NCBI RefSeq assembly: GCF_000520995.1 | Contig: NZ_JACA01000001.1 | Span: 434,001-498,000, forward strand | DNA length: 64,000 nt | Direction of reading: 5' to 3' | Source of the DNA: Aquimarina macrocephali JAMB N27 | Lineage (GTDB): Bacteria > Bacteroidota > Bacteroidia > Flavobacteriales > Flavobacteriaceae | Shown: positions 39,872 through 51,165 of the stretch, in pieces | How the letters are laid out: each line of letters starts with the position of its first letter | Position numbering within the stretch: the stretch's first letter is position 1 | Position numbers and translations under genes: made by a program | The notes under the pieces: generated by a model | The model's input: the letters and a program-made list of their open reading frames with translations, nothing else | Told to the model about the DNA's origin: nothing | Database searches by the model: none

Positions 39872-42112
39872 TTAGTGATCAGAAAATGAGAACTGATGTG
39901 TGAATTTTTGATCTGAACTACCTCCTACAAAAAGGTCGTAATCTCCTTTTTCGTTCACAAAATTTATAGTACTGTCATAAAACTTTAAATCATTAGCAGT
40001 TAGGATAAATTCTATTGTTTTTGTTTCTCCTTTTTCTAGGAATACTTTTTTAAATCCTTTTAGCTCTTTAACTGGTCTGGTAATACTTCCAAATCTATCT
40101 TTGATATATAATTGAGCAATTTCTTCTCCATCATAATCCCCTGTATTTGTAATACTGGCTGTAATCGTGATTTTAGAGTCTGGTGTAAGTACATCAGAAT
40201 CTAAAGTCACATCACTATATTGAAAGGTTGTATAACTTAACCCATATCCAAATGGAAACAATGGTGAATTATCGACATCTAAGTATCTGGAAACAAATTT
40301 TGGATTTGCTCCTTCGAGATCGACAGGTCTTCCTGTATTTTTCATATTATAAAAAACAGGTATTTGTCCAATATTTCTCGGAAACGTAACAGTTAGTTTC
40401 CCCGAAGGGTTATAATCACCAAACAATACATCTGCAATCGCATGACCGCCACTTGTACCCGGGAACCACGCTTCTACAATGGCATCTACAGTTTCATTCT
40501 CCCATGATAAATCCAGAGGCCTCCCATTTAATAAGACCAGTACTATTGGTTTTCCTGTTTTTTTTATTTCGGCAATTAATTCTTGTTGATGACCAGGGAG
40601 TTTAATACTTGTTCTACTAGCTGCCTCACCACTCATATTTTCTAGTTCTCCCATAACCATAACTACCACATCAGCATTCTGTGCAGTCTTTACTGCTTCT
40701 GCAAAATTTGATGTATCTCCTTCTACAATCTCACAACCTTTGGTATATGTAAACGTGCTTTCTCTTGCTTCAAGACCTTCTTTTACGCTTACTGCAATCC
40801 CTTCTCTATTACCATGCGCAGCCCAATTACCAATGATATGAAACTCATCACTTGCCAATGGACCAATAAGAGCAATCTTTTTTACCTTATTTAAGGGTAG
40901 TACCTCATCTTTATTTTTTAATAAAACGATAGATTTCCTGGCAGCATCTCTAGCTGCTTCTAGGTGATCATCATTAAGAATCACTTTGGCTTCCTTATCT
41001 TCATTACAATATTTATATGGGTCGTCAAAGAGGCCTAGTTTATATTTTAGTTTTAGAATATCTTTTACAGCTTTGTTCAATCTATTTTCTTCTATTTTAC
41101 CTTCTTTTATAGATTGCTGCATATAATTTTTATATACTCCTCCCTGCATATCCATATCTACTCCGGCATTCATTGCTAATTCTCCTGCATGTTTTAAGTC
41201 TTCTGCATAGCCATGAGGGATCATTTCATTTATAGATGTGTAATCGGTTACTACAAAACCATTAAATCCCCATTCTTTTCGCAAAACCTGATCGAGTAAA
41301 AAGGTATTCCCTGTTGCTGGTATCCCATTAAGTTCGTTAAATGAAGTCATAAAAGTAGCTACCCCAGCATCTACCGCTGCTTTAAAAGGTGGTAAATACA
41401 CATTTCTTAGTGTATTCATAGACATATCAACAGTATGGTAATCTCTACCGGCTTGTGCTGCGCCATATGCAGCATAATGCTTGGCGCAAGCCAAAATGGT
41501 ATTCTTACTAGAAAGATCATTTCCCTGAAACCCTTTAACTCTTGCTTTGGCAATTAAACTCCCCAAATAAGTATCTTCTCCGGCACCTTCTGAGATTCTA
41601 CCCCATCTTGGATCTCTGGCAATATCTACCATAGGAGCAAAGGTCCAATGTAATCCTTCTACAGAAGCTTCTATAGCAGCAATGCGGGCACTTTTTTCCA
41701 TGAGTTCTAAATCCCAACTGGAAGCTTCTCCCATAGGGATAGGGAAAATAGTTTTATATCCATGAATTACATCATACCCAAAGAGTAATGGAATTCCTAA
41801 ACGTGTTTTTTCTACTGCTATTTTTTGAAGCTTTCTTGTATAAGCAGAACCAGTAGCATTAAAAATAGCTCCTACTTGTCCTTTTTTAAGATATTCTACA
41901 TAATTTTTATCCAGTACAGGTCCTGTAATATCTGCTCCACTAGAGTATAAGACGGTTTGCCCTATTTTTTCTTCTAATGTCATTAAAGCCATTAAAGAGT
42001 CTATTTTATGTTCTATTTGGGTATCCTGATTTGATAAATCAGATGATTTTGTTTTGTTTTTACAACTAAAACAGAATACTCCAAGTGATATGATCAATAT
42101 TATTTTTTTCAT
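39872..42112 (-). CDS. GH3 beta-glucosidase (BglX-like) lipoprotein
   Basis: I use ATG at 42110-42112 (746 residues); one codon upstream is only TTG. The lipoprotein signal has lipobox FSC near residue 17. GH3 N-terminal TIM barrel (about 40-370) with RDPRWGRISEGAGEDTYL and nucleophile Asp in GFVVTDYTS; C-terminal alpha/beta sandwich with acid/base Glu in MSGEAASRTS; and a fibronectin-like C-terminal domain. It removes beta-linked glucose from oligosaccharide ends. Next to a GH144-type endo-enzyme, sophoro-oligosaccharides (beta-1,2) are the likely substrate, as known for GH3 partners of beta-1,2-glucanases. Other beta-glucosides are possible. Confidence 0.92.
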   Translation of the reverse strand: MKKIILIISLGVFCFSCKNKTKSSDLSNQDTQIEHKIDSLMALMTLEEKIGQTVLYSSGADITGPVLDKNYVEYLKKGQVGAIFNATGSAYTRKLQKIAVEKTRLGIPLLFGYDVIHGYKTIFPIPMGEASSWDLELMEKSARIAAIEASVEGLHWTFAPMVDIARDPRWGRISEGAGEDTYLGSLIAKARVKGFQGNDLSSKNTILACAKHYAAYGAAQAGRDYHTVDMSMNTLRNVYLPPFKAAVDAGVATFMTSFNELNGIPATGNTFLLDQVLRKEWGFNGFVVTDYTSINEMIPHGYAEDLKHAGELAMNAGVDMDMQGGVYKNYMQQSIKEGKIEENRLNKAVKDILKLKYKLGLFDDPYKYCNEDKEAKVILNDDHLEAARDAARKSIVLLKNKDEVLPLNKVKKIALIGPLASDEFHIIGNWAAHGNREGIAVSVKEGLEARESTFTYTKGCEIVEGDTSNFAEAVKTAQNADVVVMVMGELENMSGEAASRTSIKLPGHQQELIAEIKKTGKPIVLVLLNGRPLDLSWENETVDAIVEAWFPGTSGGHAIADVLFGDYNPSGKLTVTFPRNIGQIPVFYNMKNTGRPVDLEGANPKFVSRYLDVDNSPLFPFGYGLSYTTFQYSDVTLDSDVLTPDSKITITASITNTGDYDGEEIAQLYIKDRFGSITRPVKELKGFKKVFLEKGETKTIEFILTANDLKFYDSTINFVNEKGDYDLFVGGSSDQKFTHQFSFSDH

Positions 42113-42158
42113 CAAAAAAATGATTCTTATATTTATAATTGTTTGATTGAATTCTTTT

Positions 42159-43529
42159 CTAGAATCCTAATTTTGATAGCCCATCTTTTATTTCCTGATC
42201 CTTCATAAAAAGTGACCATAGAAGTTGTGTTCTATAATTTTCTATCATTGCTACAATAGGTCCTTGATCAATCGCCAAATACCCATCAGAATACCAATCT
42301 TGTTGTTCTGAGTAGGCATCATAGAAACCATACTCGCCCCATAACTTGTCGTTTAGTTTATAATAGAAATATTCTAATGCTTTTTTTGACTCTTCTGGAG
42401 TATAAGGAAAAGAGGAAAGTGCTGCCGTTGGAGTGATAACGCCATTATCTTCTGTTGGACTGTGTACACCATATCCACTAGGTTGATCACTTGCAGTAAG
42501 TCCCCAACTATTTTCTCCATACCCTTTAAAACCTTTTGGGTTTTCGATACAGTATTCATAATTGACAAGTGCATGTGCTTTATTCTGATCAAAATAATTC
42601 GCATATTGATCTTCTAATCCTCTTGGGTCTAAACCAATAAAGGAATACTGTGAGAAAAATAAGGGTCCTCCAAAATCCGGACCTAGAGGTAATACTGTAC
42701 CAAAAAATGATTTTCCATTTTTCATTCCTCCATTAGAGGCCCATCCATTATCATATGTTTCTTTGTCTATAGAATAAGTAGGGGATGACGCTCCTAATAC
42801 ATAGATGATAAGTGCTTCATTCCATCCTCGTATCTTTAGGTTTATATCAAAATTATGGTTGGGTGACCAATGCCATGTAAGTAACTTTTCTCCCCGAGTA
42901 TACCAATCCCATTCTACAGCTTCCCATAGTGCCGTTATTCTATCTCTAATATCCTTTTCCTCTGTAGTATTGGCAGAAAAATATTGTCTGTTTATTAATA
43001 ATCCTTGTATTAAAAATGCGGTTTCAACAAGATCTCCACCATCATCCTGTGCGCTGAAAGGTCTTGTTTTGGCTGTATCGCCATAGTACCAATGCGAAAA
43101 AGCGCCGTGATAAGAATCTGCTCCCTCCAGGAAAGTCAATATTTTTTGTATCCGTTCTATGGCTTCTGATTTGGTTATCCACCCTCTTTCGACTGCGGCA
43201 GGAAAACATGCTATTCCAAACCCAGATCCTCCTGTGGTTACTACTCTTTTAGATTGCCCTTCGAATGCGTCTTCTTGTGAACGCTCTCTTGCCAAACCGC
43301 TATTGGGCTCGGCAAAATCCCAGAAATAATTAAAGGTGCGTTGCTGAACCAAATCCAATAATTCTTCAAAAGGAATTTCTGGTATTGGATTTTCTTCTTC
43401 GAATATCGCTACCACATCAGGTGGTGGCGGTGTAACATCGTCTGTATTACAGCTATTAAAAAATAGTATCGAAGAACAGATAAATGAGAGTAAAAACATT
43501 TTTTCTTTAATTATTATTAATGATTTCAT
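42159..43529 (-). CDS. GH144-type glucoamylase-like lipoprotein, probable endo-beta-1,2-glucanase
   Basis: 456 residues. The lipoprotein signal has lipobox FNSC near residue 27, then acidic and Pro-rich residues. The mature part is an (alpha/alpha)6 domain of the glucoamylase-related family: RTFNYFWDFAEPNSGLARER, TTGGSGFGI, HWYYGDT, DDGGDLVETAFLIQGLL, WHWSPNHNFD, GWNEALIIYVLGASSPT and AIDQGPIVAMIENY. Family members with this full motif set include GH144 endo-beta-1,2-glucanases. Its position between SusD and GH3 supports a beta-1,2-glucan (sophoran) locus. The substrate assignment rests on family and context. Confidence 0.85.
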   Translation of the reverse strand: MKSLIIIKEKMFLLSFICSSILFFNSCNTDDVTPPPPDVVAIFEEENPIPEIPFEELLDLVQQRTFNYFWDFAEPNSGLARERSQEDAFEGQSKRVVTTGGSGFGIACFPAAVERGWITKSEAIERIQKILTFLEGADSYHGAFSHWYYGDTAKTRPFSAQDDGGDLVETAFLIQGLLINRQYFSANTTEEKDIRDRITALWEAVEWDWYTRGEKLLTWHWSPNHNFDINLKIRGWNEALIIYVLGASSPTYSIDKETYDNGWASNGGMKNGKSFFGTVLPLGPDFGGPLFFSQYSFIGLDPRGLEDQYANYFDQNKAHALVNYEYCIENPKGFKGYGENSWGLTASDQPSGYGVHSPTEDNGVITPTAALSSFPYTPEESKKALEYFYYKLNDKLWGEYGFYDAYSEQQDWYSDGYLAIDQGPIVAMIENYRTQLLWSLFMKDQEIKDGLSKLGF

Positions 43530-43588
43530 AGGATTATATTTTTATTTCTGAAGTCAGAAAATTTCTTCTAATTGAGTTTAGGGATATT

Positions 43589-45031
43589 TTAATATCCAGG
43601 ATTTTGGATAAGAAGCCCTCCACTTTTTTGGATTTGATCATTAGGTATAGGAAACACTTCGTGTTTTCCATCAACAAAGGACTTACCATGTGCTCTAAGA
43701 ATAGTACCTGCTCTTCCTTGTCGTACCAAATCAAAATACCGATCATGCTCAAAAGCAAGTTCATGCCTTCTCTCGTTCCAAACGGCCATTTGATTTACAC
43801 TAATAGCATCACTTAGACCTGCTCTATTTCTAACTTGGTTTAATGGGATTGCGGCATCTCCTCCAACTTGTAAAGCTGCTTCGGCATTGATCAATAGTAT
43901 TTCTGCAAAACGTAGTACTCGTATATTTTTACCGGTTTCCCAGGCATCTGATAATGCACTGGAGTATGCTTTCTGATTATACATTGGGTTTACTACCGTA
44001 TTTGCGACTAGTCTACCATCAAATAAAGTTTCACCTCTAAATATTATAGTACCATCTCTTCTTGTATCTCCTGCTTCGTATGAATCGGCAAGATCTTGAG
44101 TAGGAGTATTAAATCCCCAGCCCCAACCACCTTCGCCTCTGGCTCCTTGACTTACACTATATCCTTGTACTCCTGCAGTAGGTGTTTCTCCACGAGCTTG
44201 TATTTCAAAAATAGATTCGGTGTTATTTTCTCCAATCTCTTTCCAGATATCTTCATAGTTGGCAGTAAGGCCATATTCTCCAGATCCTATAATTTCATTA
44301 GTAAGCTCATATGCTTTTGTCCATTTATTTTGATACATACTCACTTTGGCCAGCAATGCTTTTGCTGCTCCATTGGTTGCTCTACCCAAATCAGAACTGT
44401 CATATTCACTCTTTTTGGGTAATGCCAGTATAGCCTCTTGTAAATCTGTTTCGATAAAAGCATAGATTTCTTCTTTTGTAGCTCTTTTTAGAAGTTCATT
44501 CGGATTTGAATTAAGATCTGGAACATCTCCAATTAAGGGTACACCTCCAAACATTTTAACCAATCTAAAATATAGTAATGCTCTTAAGAATTTTGTTTCT
44601 CCAATAAGTCTACTTTTTAACGTATCGTCTAATTCATTAAAAGATTCTAACCTACTTAATGCTTGGTTTGCTCTTTGTATACCGTCATAGTGGGCTTCCC
44701 ATATTTCATTAAATGATATTGAGGTAGCATCAAAAGTAAGCGCATCTAATAGATGTTTATCTGTTCCTGTATCTCCCGGATCACTACCTTTATCTGCATC
44801 ATCCGAAGTAATACTAGAAATCCCGTTCCATGAAAATGAATTCATTGGCCATTGTAAAAAACTATTATAAACGGCATTTACAAGCTCTGAAGCATTCTCT
44901 ACAGTTATGGCTCCTTCTGTTTCCTGATTTGACTCTACTTCGAGAAAATCTTCACTGCATCCTAGTAGTAGGATGAGCATAAAAAACAAAGAAAGATGAT
45001 ATCGCATTGCGCTTTTTATTGAATTTTTCAT
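43589..45031 (-). CDS. SusD/RagB-family surface glycan-binding lipoprotein (PUL 2)
   Basis: 480 residues. The lipoprotein signal has lipobox LLGC near residue 25 and is followed by SEDFLEVES. Typical SusD helices and motifs are GETKFLRALLYFRLVKMFGGVPLI, ATNGAAKALLAKVSMYQ, RFAEILLINAEAALQ and the C-terminal HELAFEHDRYFDLVRQG and VFPIPNDQI. It follows the frameshifted susC-like gene by 10 bp. It would bind the glucan at the surface and cap the SusC channel. Whether it still functions depends on whether the upstream break in SusC is real. Confidence 0.94.
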   Translation of the reverse strand: MKNSIKSAMRYHLSLFFMLILLLGCSEDFLEVESNQETEGAITVENASELVNAVYNSFLQWPMNSFSWNGISSITSDDADKGSDPGDTGTDKHLLDALTFDATSISFNEIWEAHYDGIQRANQALSRLESFNELDDTLKSRLIGETKFLRALLYFRLVKMFGGVPLIGDVPDLNSNPNELLKRATKEEIYAFIETDLQEAILALPKKSEYDSSDLGRATNGAAKALLAKVSMYQNKWTKAYELTNEIIGSGEYGLTANYEDIWKEIGENNTESIFEIQARGETPTAGVQGYSVSQGARGEGGWGWGFNTPTQDLADSYEAGDTRRDGTIIFRGETLFDGRLVANTVVNPMYNQKAYSSALSDAWETGKNIRVLRFAEILLINAEAALQVGGDAAIPLNQVRNRAGLSDAISVNQMAVWNERRHELAFEHDRYFDLVRQGRAGTILRAHGKSFVDGKHEVFPIPNDQIQKSGGLLIQNPGY

Positions 45032-45041
45032 ATTAATTTTT

Positions 45042-48028
45042 TTAAAAAGAAGTGTTTATACCAAAATAAAATGACCTGAGTGTGGGATATGCATTTAGCT
45101 CAATCCCGGCTGTCCCCAGAGGGTCTCCCGGAAGTTCTGGCGTATACCCCGAAAATCTCTTGAAAATAAAAGGGTTTTTTGCCGATGCATAGATTCTAAC
45201 TTTAGAGAAAATACTTATAACATCTTTTGGCAAAGAATACCCTAATGTGATATTATTAATTCTAAAAAAATCTCCCGATTCTAAATAATAATTAGAAGAC
45301 AGTGGTACATCATTTGAAGCAATTGGAGTAGTATTACTCGGTCTACCAGAAGTCCATCTATTGTTAAATACAGATTCTTCTATATTTTCATTTCCGAACC
45401 GTTGTGCTTTTTTCCCGTTATAGACTTTGTTACCTAAATTGCCAAAAGTATCTACAGAAAAGTCAAAGTTTTTATATTCAACTCCTAGATTAAGTCCAAA
45501 GAAATATTTTGGAATATAAGATCCAAAGAATTTTCTGTCTCCTTCGTCGGTAATACCATTATTATTTACATCTTCATATACTAATTCTCCTCTGTCATCA
45601 ATACCAATTGCATTATATAAGAAGAAACTTCCTAAAGGCTGTCCTACGGCTACTTTTTTGGTATACTGCCCATTATCGATATTTCCTCCTTGTTGTTCAT
45701 TAAAAAACGGGCTGGTTACTTTGGTAAGTTCATTTTCATTAAAGGAGAAACTTCCTCCCAAATTATACTTTACCGCTCCTATAGTATCTGCCCAGTTTAA
45801 TGTTACTTCTGCTCCTTTATTTACAATTTCTCCTACATGAGAATTAAAAGGATCAAAACCAAAAACATCTGGAAGTTGTACTTCTAAAGTAGCATTGGTA
45901 TTGGTTCTTTGATAGTAATCTAACTCTCCACTTAATTTATGATTTAAAAGAGCAAATTCTAATCCTACGTCAAATTCATTTGTTCTCTCCCAGGTCAGAT
46001 CTTCATTGATGGTACCTGTAACTGTGATCCCTTGCTGTAGCTCCTGATTAGGTCCGAAAGGGAAAAACCCGCCACTACCTGTTGTTGCTGTTACTACATT
46101 AAAAGGTACATTTTGATTACCCAACTCCCCATAACTTGCTCTAAGTTTTAGTTTATCAAACCATCCATCTTGCATAAAATCTTCTTTGGTCAATACCCAA
46201 CCTACACTTACTGCATAAAAATTACCAAATCTTTTTCCGGGTTGAAATTTACTTGAGCCATCTCTTCTAAAAGAAGCATTAAATAAATATTTATTATCAT
46301 AATCATAATTTACTCTGGCTATATATGAGTACAGTTTATCTGACACACTAAATGATCCAGATGAAAGTTGAGTGTCATCTTCGTCACCAGTATTTAGGTT
46401 AAATCTAAGGTTAGAATCCAGGGGGACATTATTTCGTACTCCTGTTAAAAACTCTCCACCACTTTCTTCAGAGGTAATACCTAATGTCGTTTTAATTGTA
46501 TGAGATTCACCAAATGTTTTATTGAAGGTGAAATAATTATCTAAAAACCACCTATAGTTATTGGTATGTGTAACAGTCAACCTGGTTTTTGCGGGGTTTT
46601 CTATCCCTCCCTCAAAATTACTTTCAAGATTTGCAGGATTGTTTGCTAAAAAAGAGCCTAATCTATCTTCAAAATTATAAAACCTCCCATATTCTGTTTC
46701 TACAGAAAAACGAGATGTAAACGTTAATGGTTCTATTATTTTATAGTCTAATTTAAATGCTCCTTGTAGTTTAAAGAATTTTTGCTTTTCGTCTTGAAAA
46801 AATAAATCTTTTACCGGGTTGGATACATTATTAAATGCTGATGATGATCCAAACCGTCCTTCTTCATCTCTTATAGGTACAATAGGGGATTGCTTATACG
46901 CATTTGTAAATGCATTAAATCCTTTTGGAGTTATATTAGCTAATTGTGCATTTACATTGTGAGAAAAATTTAATTTTTCGCTGATCTTATAGTCAACATT
47001 ACTACGTAATGTAAGTCTATCAAAATTGTTACCTATTAATATCCCTTCTTCTTTATTAAAGCCTGCACTAAAAAAAGAATGGATTTTTTCTGACCCTCCT
47101 GATATCGATAGGTTGTAGTTAGATATACGACCTGTTCTTGTTATTGCATCTAGCCAATTTGTATTATATTTTTGATTGGAAAAGAAAAAACCACTGGTAT
47201 CATTATCATTATTTGGATCATCATCGTTTCTCAAATCTCTCAGGGCTGCCTCGTTATTATAAGTCACAAAAGACCCAGCATCTGCCAGTTTAACTCTACT
47301 TAATATATCTCGATACCCAGTATAGGAGTCAAAAGAAATTTCCATCTTTCCAGTTTTTCCCCTTTTAGTAGTAATTATAATAACTCCATTAGCTCCTCTG
47401 TTTCCATAAATAGCTAGGGATGCAGCATCTTTTAAGATATTCATAGTAAGAATATCTAGTGTATTGATGTTATTAATATTGTTGGTCAATACACCATCAA
47501 CTACATATAATGGCTCTCTACCACCTTGAATAGTTCCTAATCCTCTAATAATAACTGTTGAAGCTTGCCCAGGTGCGTCTGAAGCAATTACTTGCACACC
47601 TGCAGCTTTTCCTTGTAGTGCCTGAGAAGCGTTAATAATTGGTTCTCTGGATAATTCGCCTCCCTTAACAGTAGTTACTGCACTTGTAAGAATAGATTTT
47701 CTTTTTGTGTTCCATATCCTACAACCACCACCTGCTCTAGTTCTGAAGCGTTAGACTCCATATATATAGTATAGTCAATACTTTTTGTTATTACGATTTC
47801 TTTGGTTTTGAAACCTAAATAACTTACCACAAGAGTATCTCCTATTTGAGTATTTATTGTGAATCTTCCATCAAAATCTGTTAATGCCCCTTTGGATGTT
47901 CCTTTTACTAAAACATTACATCCTGGTAGTGGCATATTGTTATCAGAATATATTGTTCCGGTAATAGTTTGCTGTGCCATTACACTATTATAGATCAACA
48001 GTAAGCAAATGAGAATTTGATTTTTCAT
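45042..48028 (-). pseudogene. SusC/RagA TonB-linked receptor (PUL 2), interrupted by a single-base frameshift
   Basis: The 5' part (48028 to about 47700) encodes a signal peptide (ending VMAQ), the carboxypeptidase-regulatory-like domain (LTDFDGRFTI) and the start of the plug (VVVVGYGTQKE), then runs into a stop at 47675. In the next frame the reading continues without a gap as SILTSAVTTVKGGEL, then QALQGKAAGVQV, RGLGTIQGG and the full barrel to 45042. The whole span is 2987 bp; adding one base gives a regular 995-residue SusC. The lost base lies in an A-rich run at about 47696-47706. Everything else looks intact, so the break is either recent, reversible by slippage or a sequencing error. 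Confidence 0.88.
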
Positions 48029-48149
48029 CTAAAAATTAATTATTTGTTAACACTAGGTTAAAATTACTTATTGCCGTTGTAAAAATTTTTGTAGTATCAA
48101 TAAATTCTTACATCACCAAACATAAACACCTCTTTTTCATTTATTTACA

Positions 48150-48188
48150 AAATAAAATACATCAATATTTTAACATATTGATGTATTT
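48150..48188 (-). terminator. Terminator after the Y_Y_Y/LuxR regulator gene
   Basis: A perfect 13-bp stem (AAATACATCAATA / TATTGATGTATTT) with an 8-nt loop at 48155-48188; on the minus strand TATTTTG follows. It separates the regulator from the susC-like gene. Confidence 0.75.
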
Positions 48189-48223
48189 AAGATGTAATTA
48201 TTTTTAGAAAACAAATGAGGTAT

Positions 48224-50978
48224 TTAGAGTTTCATTAAGAAACTTGATAGGCTATCTTTAGCATTAAGCTCTAGTTTTTTTCTTAATCGATAGCGTTGTA
48301 ACTCTACACCTCTTACACTTATCCCTAATAATGGAGCTATATCTTTAGTAATTAATCCTATTTTAATATAGGCACAAAGTTTAAGATCTTTGGTAGTTAG
48401 TTTTGGGAATTTTGATATTAATGATTTGAAGAAATCCTCATGTAATTCATTGAAATTAGATTCAAAAATTTTCCAATTATCATTACTATTAATATGCTTT
48501 TTAGACGTGTCTAGTAGTCGTTTAGTTCTATACTCATTTGTAGAAAACCTTTTTAACCTATTAAGTTCATTTCTTAGCTCTATAATCATTTCATTTTTGT
48601 TCGTGACTGATAAAGTAGAATTGGTAAGCTCTCGTTTTTTATTTCTTATTTCTTTTTCGAGGTTTCTCTTTTCAATTTCATTTATTTTCTTTTGCGTCTC
48701 TCGCATGTACTCTTCTTGAAGTGCCAATTGTTGTTTTCTTATCTTTATTTTATTGATTTTATAAATCATAAATAGTAATCCCATTGCCAGAAGTGAGTAC
48801 AAAAATTTCATAACATTAGACAAGTACCAAGGAGGTAGTACCTTTAAATCTATCTGTTTTATTGAATTTTCTCCCTTTTGATTATTATTTTCTAATGCTA
48901 ATGTATAATTTCCATAAGGAAGATTTTGTAGGACCAACTTCCCTTCTTTAACAAAATCCTTTTGATCTACTTCTCCTGATAACGTATAACTAAAATCATT
49001 TCCATAAGATTTTGGCATGTATATTTCAAATGCTAAATATTTAGCATCTTCAAACGGTATATGAATAAGTGTATCATATATTGAGAATTGTTTTTTTCTA
49101 GAATATATTTTATCTATTACCAGAGTTTGTGAACTCTTTTTATCATTTCGTAACGCATTTATATTATACATTGCAAAACCATCATTAAGATTGATCATCC
49201 TTAAGGAATCATTTTTGAATATAATCTTTTCATATTTTGCAACAAGACGTTGCTTAATGCCGGCAACATTAATTTTATAGATTTCCTTATAGTTACCATC
49301 TGTAAGGGTTAATGTATTTTCACTTTTTCTATCTATAAACCAAGCTTCATTTTTTTCTTTATGAATAAGTACCTTGTCGTCAAAATCTTTAAACTTCTCA
49401 AAACTACCAATACTGTCTTTTTGTTGAAAATACTGAAACCATTTTCCTGAATTATAAAATACTATATCAGAATCAATCTTAAAGATATTGGTCTGATATT
49501 GTTTGAAATTCTTATTCTCCCCATAAGGAGTAACTTTTATTGCTTTGGTATAATCTTCATTCAGTTCTATTCTAAAAACTCCTTTATACGAATGTGTAAC
49601 CCAAATCACTTTATCAGATTCAAAAACAATAGTATTCATCAAAAAAGAAAGATTTTCAATTACATGAGAATACCAATCGTTTCCATCCTTTCTTAAGAGA
49701 TTAATTCCGTAATATGTTCCTTGTAAATACAAATTTGGTTGTCCTGGTACTTTTACAGTACAATAGACTCCTCCTGATGTTAGTTTTCGGGATAATTTAT
49801 TATCCTCGATCAAAAAGCTACCATCATTGTGTCCTGCAATAATTTGGTTTTCTATACTACTTAAACCCCACACCTGTCCTTCTGACCCTTCGATAAATTG
49901 TAGTTTTTTATCATTAGAATAGGTATAAATCCCGGTATTACTCGCCAGGTAATATTTTTCATTTAAAAAGGCAACATCATATACTGTTCCTATGGTTCCT
50001 GTAAAATCTTTATAATACAAAAAAGGTGTTTTGAAATCAATCCTGCCAAGTCCATTATCCAAAGCTGCCCAAAGATTCCCTTCATGAACTTTTAGCCCCA
50101 AAACTGTATTGTTTTGCAAACCCGATTCCTTATTAATATATTGAAATGTTTTTGTGTTTAGATTATAAATTATAATCCCATTCTTAATTGTTCCTAAAGC
50201 CAGATGATCTTCATCTAAAAAAACAGCTTTGTTAAGTACGTGAGTATTTAAAAATAAATTGACTTCTTCAGGTAGTGGTAACAACCTATTAGCATCGTAA
50301 ATAAATCCTCCTTTCATTTAAATCAAAAAAGAATAATTTATCTGAAATTACTGCAAGATTATTTACTGAGCTAATACTATATGAATTCTCAGAAAAATCA
50401 AAAGATATTAACTCCTTTTCTTTTAATTCCTGAATTCCTTTATTTCTATTAGCAACTATTAATCTGCCTTCATAGATAGCAATATCATACACACCCAAAC
50501 TATCTTCTACATATTGAATTTGGTTACCATCATAGATATAAACTCCTCCTGCAAAGGATTCAAAAATAATACGATCTTTATACTCAATTATCTTCCAAAA
50601 TTGTTCGTTCTTAAATTGGTGATTGACATCAAAAGAAGGAACTAATGAGGTATACTTATAATTCCCGAAAATATCTTTTTCCCAAAATCCAAATTCTTCA
50701 TAAGAACCCGTATAAATCCTATTTCTTACACATAAAACTGACCTAACAATCGTTTTGTTTGGTAATTCAAATAATTGCCAAGATTGCCCATTATATCGTA
50801 GTAAACCTTTATTGTTAGCTACATAAACAACTCCATTAGAATCAATATCAATGCCCCAATTTTGATTATCGGCTTTATAATCGGCTATAGTATAGTTCTC
50901 TATTTCGGGGTGAAATGTCTGACCAAACGAAATACTATATACTACAATAAAAAAGGTATGGAGTAATAATTTTTTCAT
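48224..50978 (-). pseudogene. Y_Y_Y-domain / LuxR-type membrane regulator of PUL 2, interrupted by a single-base frameshift
   Basis: The 5' part (start MKKLLLHTF at 50978) has a signal peptide and beta-propeller blades (NWGIDIDSNGVVYVANNKG) and goes out of frame near 50300. The reading then continues in another frame with GGFIYDANRLLPLP. The second part holds more blades, a Y_Y_Y domain (DKVLIHKE... to LPYGNYTLAL), one membrane helix (FLYSLLAMGLLFMIYKI), a long coiled coil and a C-terminal LuxR-type HTH (LTTKDLKLCAYIKIGLITKD, ISVRGVELQRYRLRKKLEL). Removing one base around GAAAGGAGG restores a protein of about 917 residues. Such regulators sense glycan breakdown products in the periplasm and activate the neighbouring susC operon. 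Confidence 0.85.
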
Positions 50979-51058
50979 ATGAATTGTCAACATTAATTAG
51001 CTAACATATGAATTGATTTTCAATAATTAACAATTATTTTGTAAGAATTAAAACATAG

Positions 51059-51098
51059 AAAACCTGGGGCCTTAGTCGTTTCTAACTACTACCCCAGG
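51059..51098 (-). terminator. Probable terminator after the first S41 peptidase gene
   Basis: CCTGGGG and CCCCAGG pair over a loop of about 22 nt; on the minus strand TTTTC follows. It lies between the peptidase stop and the regulator start. Confidence 0.55.
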
Positions 51099-51165
51099 CA
51101 ACTACTCCCCCGAACCTAACTACATTTAATGCTTTATATAGAGATATCTACACGATATTTTCCTA

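Noticed and set aside
43534-43764. Minus-strand 76-codon frame overlapping the end of the SusD-like gene
   Set aside because: Out of frame with the well-matched SusD C-terminus and without its own motifs.
45042-48028. Programmed frameshift in SusC as a normal feature
   Set aside because: SusC proteins are read in one frame and the intact SusC of PUL 1 shows no such site; kept only as a possible slippage switch.
50289-50317. Two independent overlapping genes instead of one broken regulator
   Set aside because: The first part lacks the membrane and DNA-binding domains, the second lacks a signal peptide and starts mid-propeller; together they make the standard family length.
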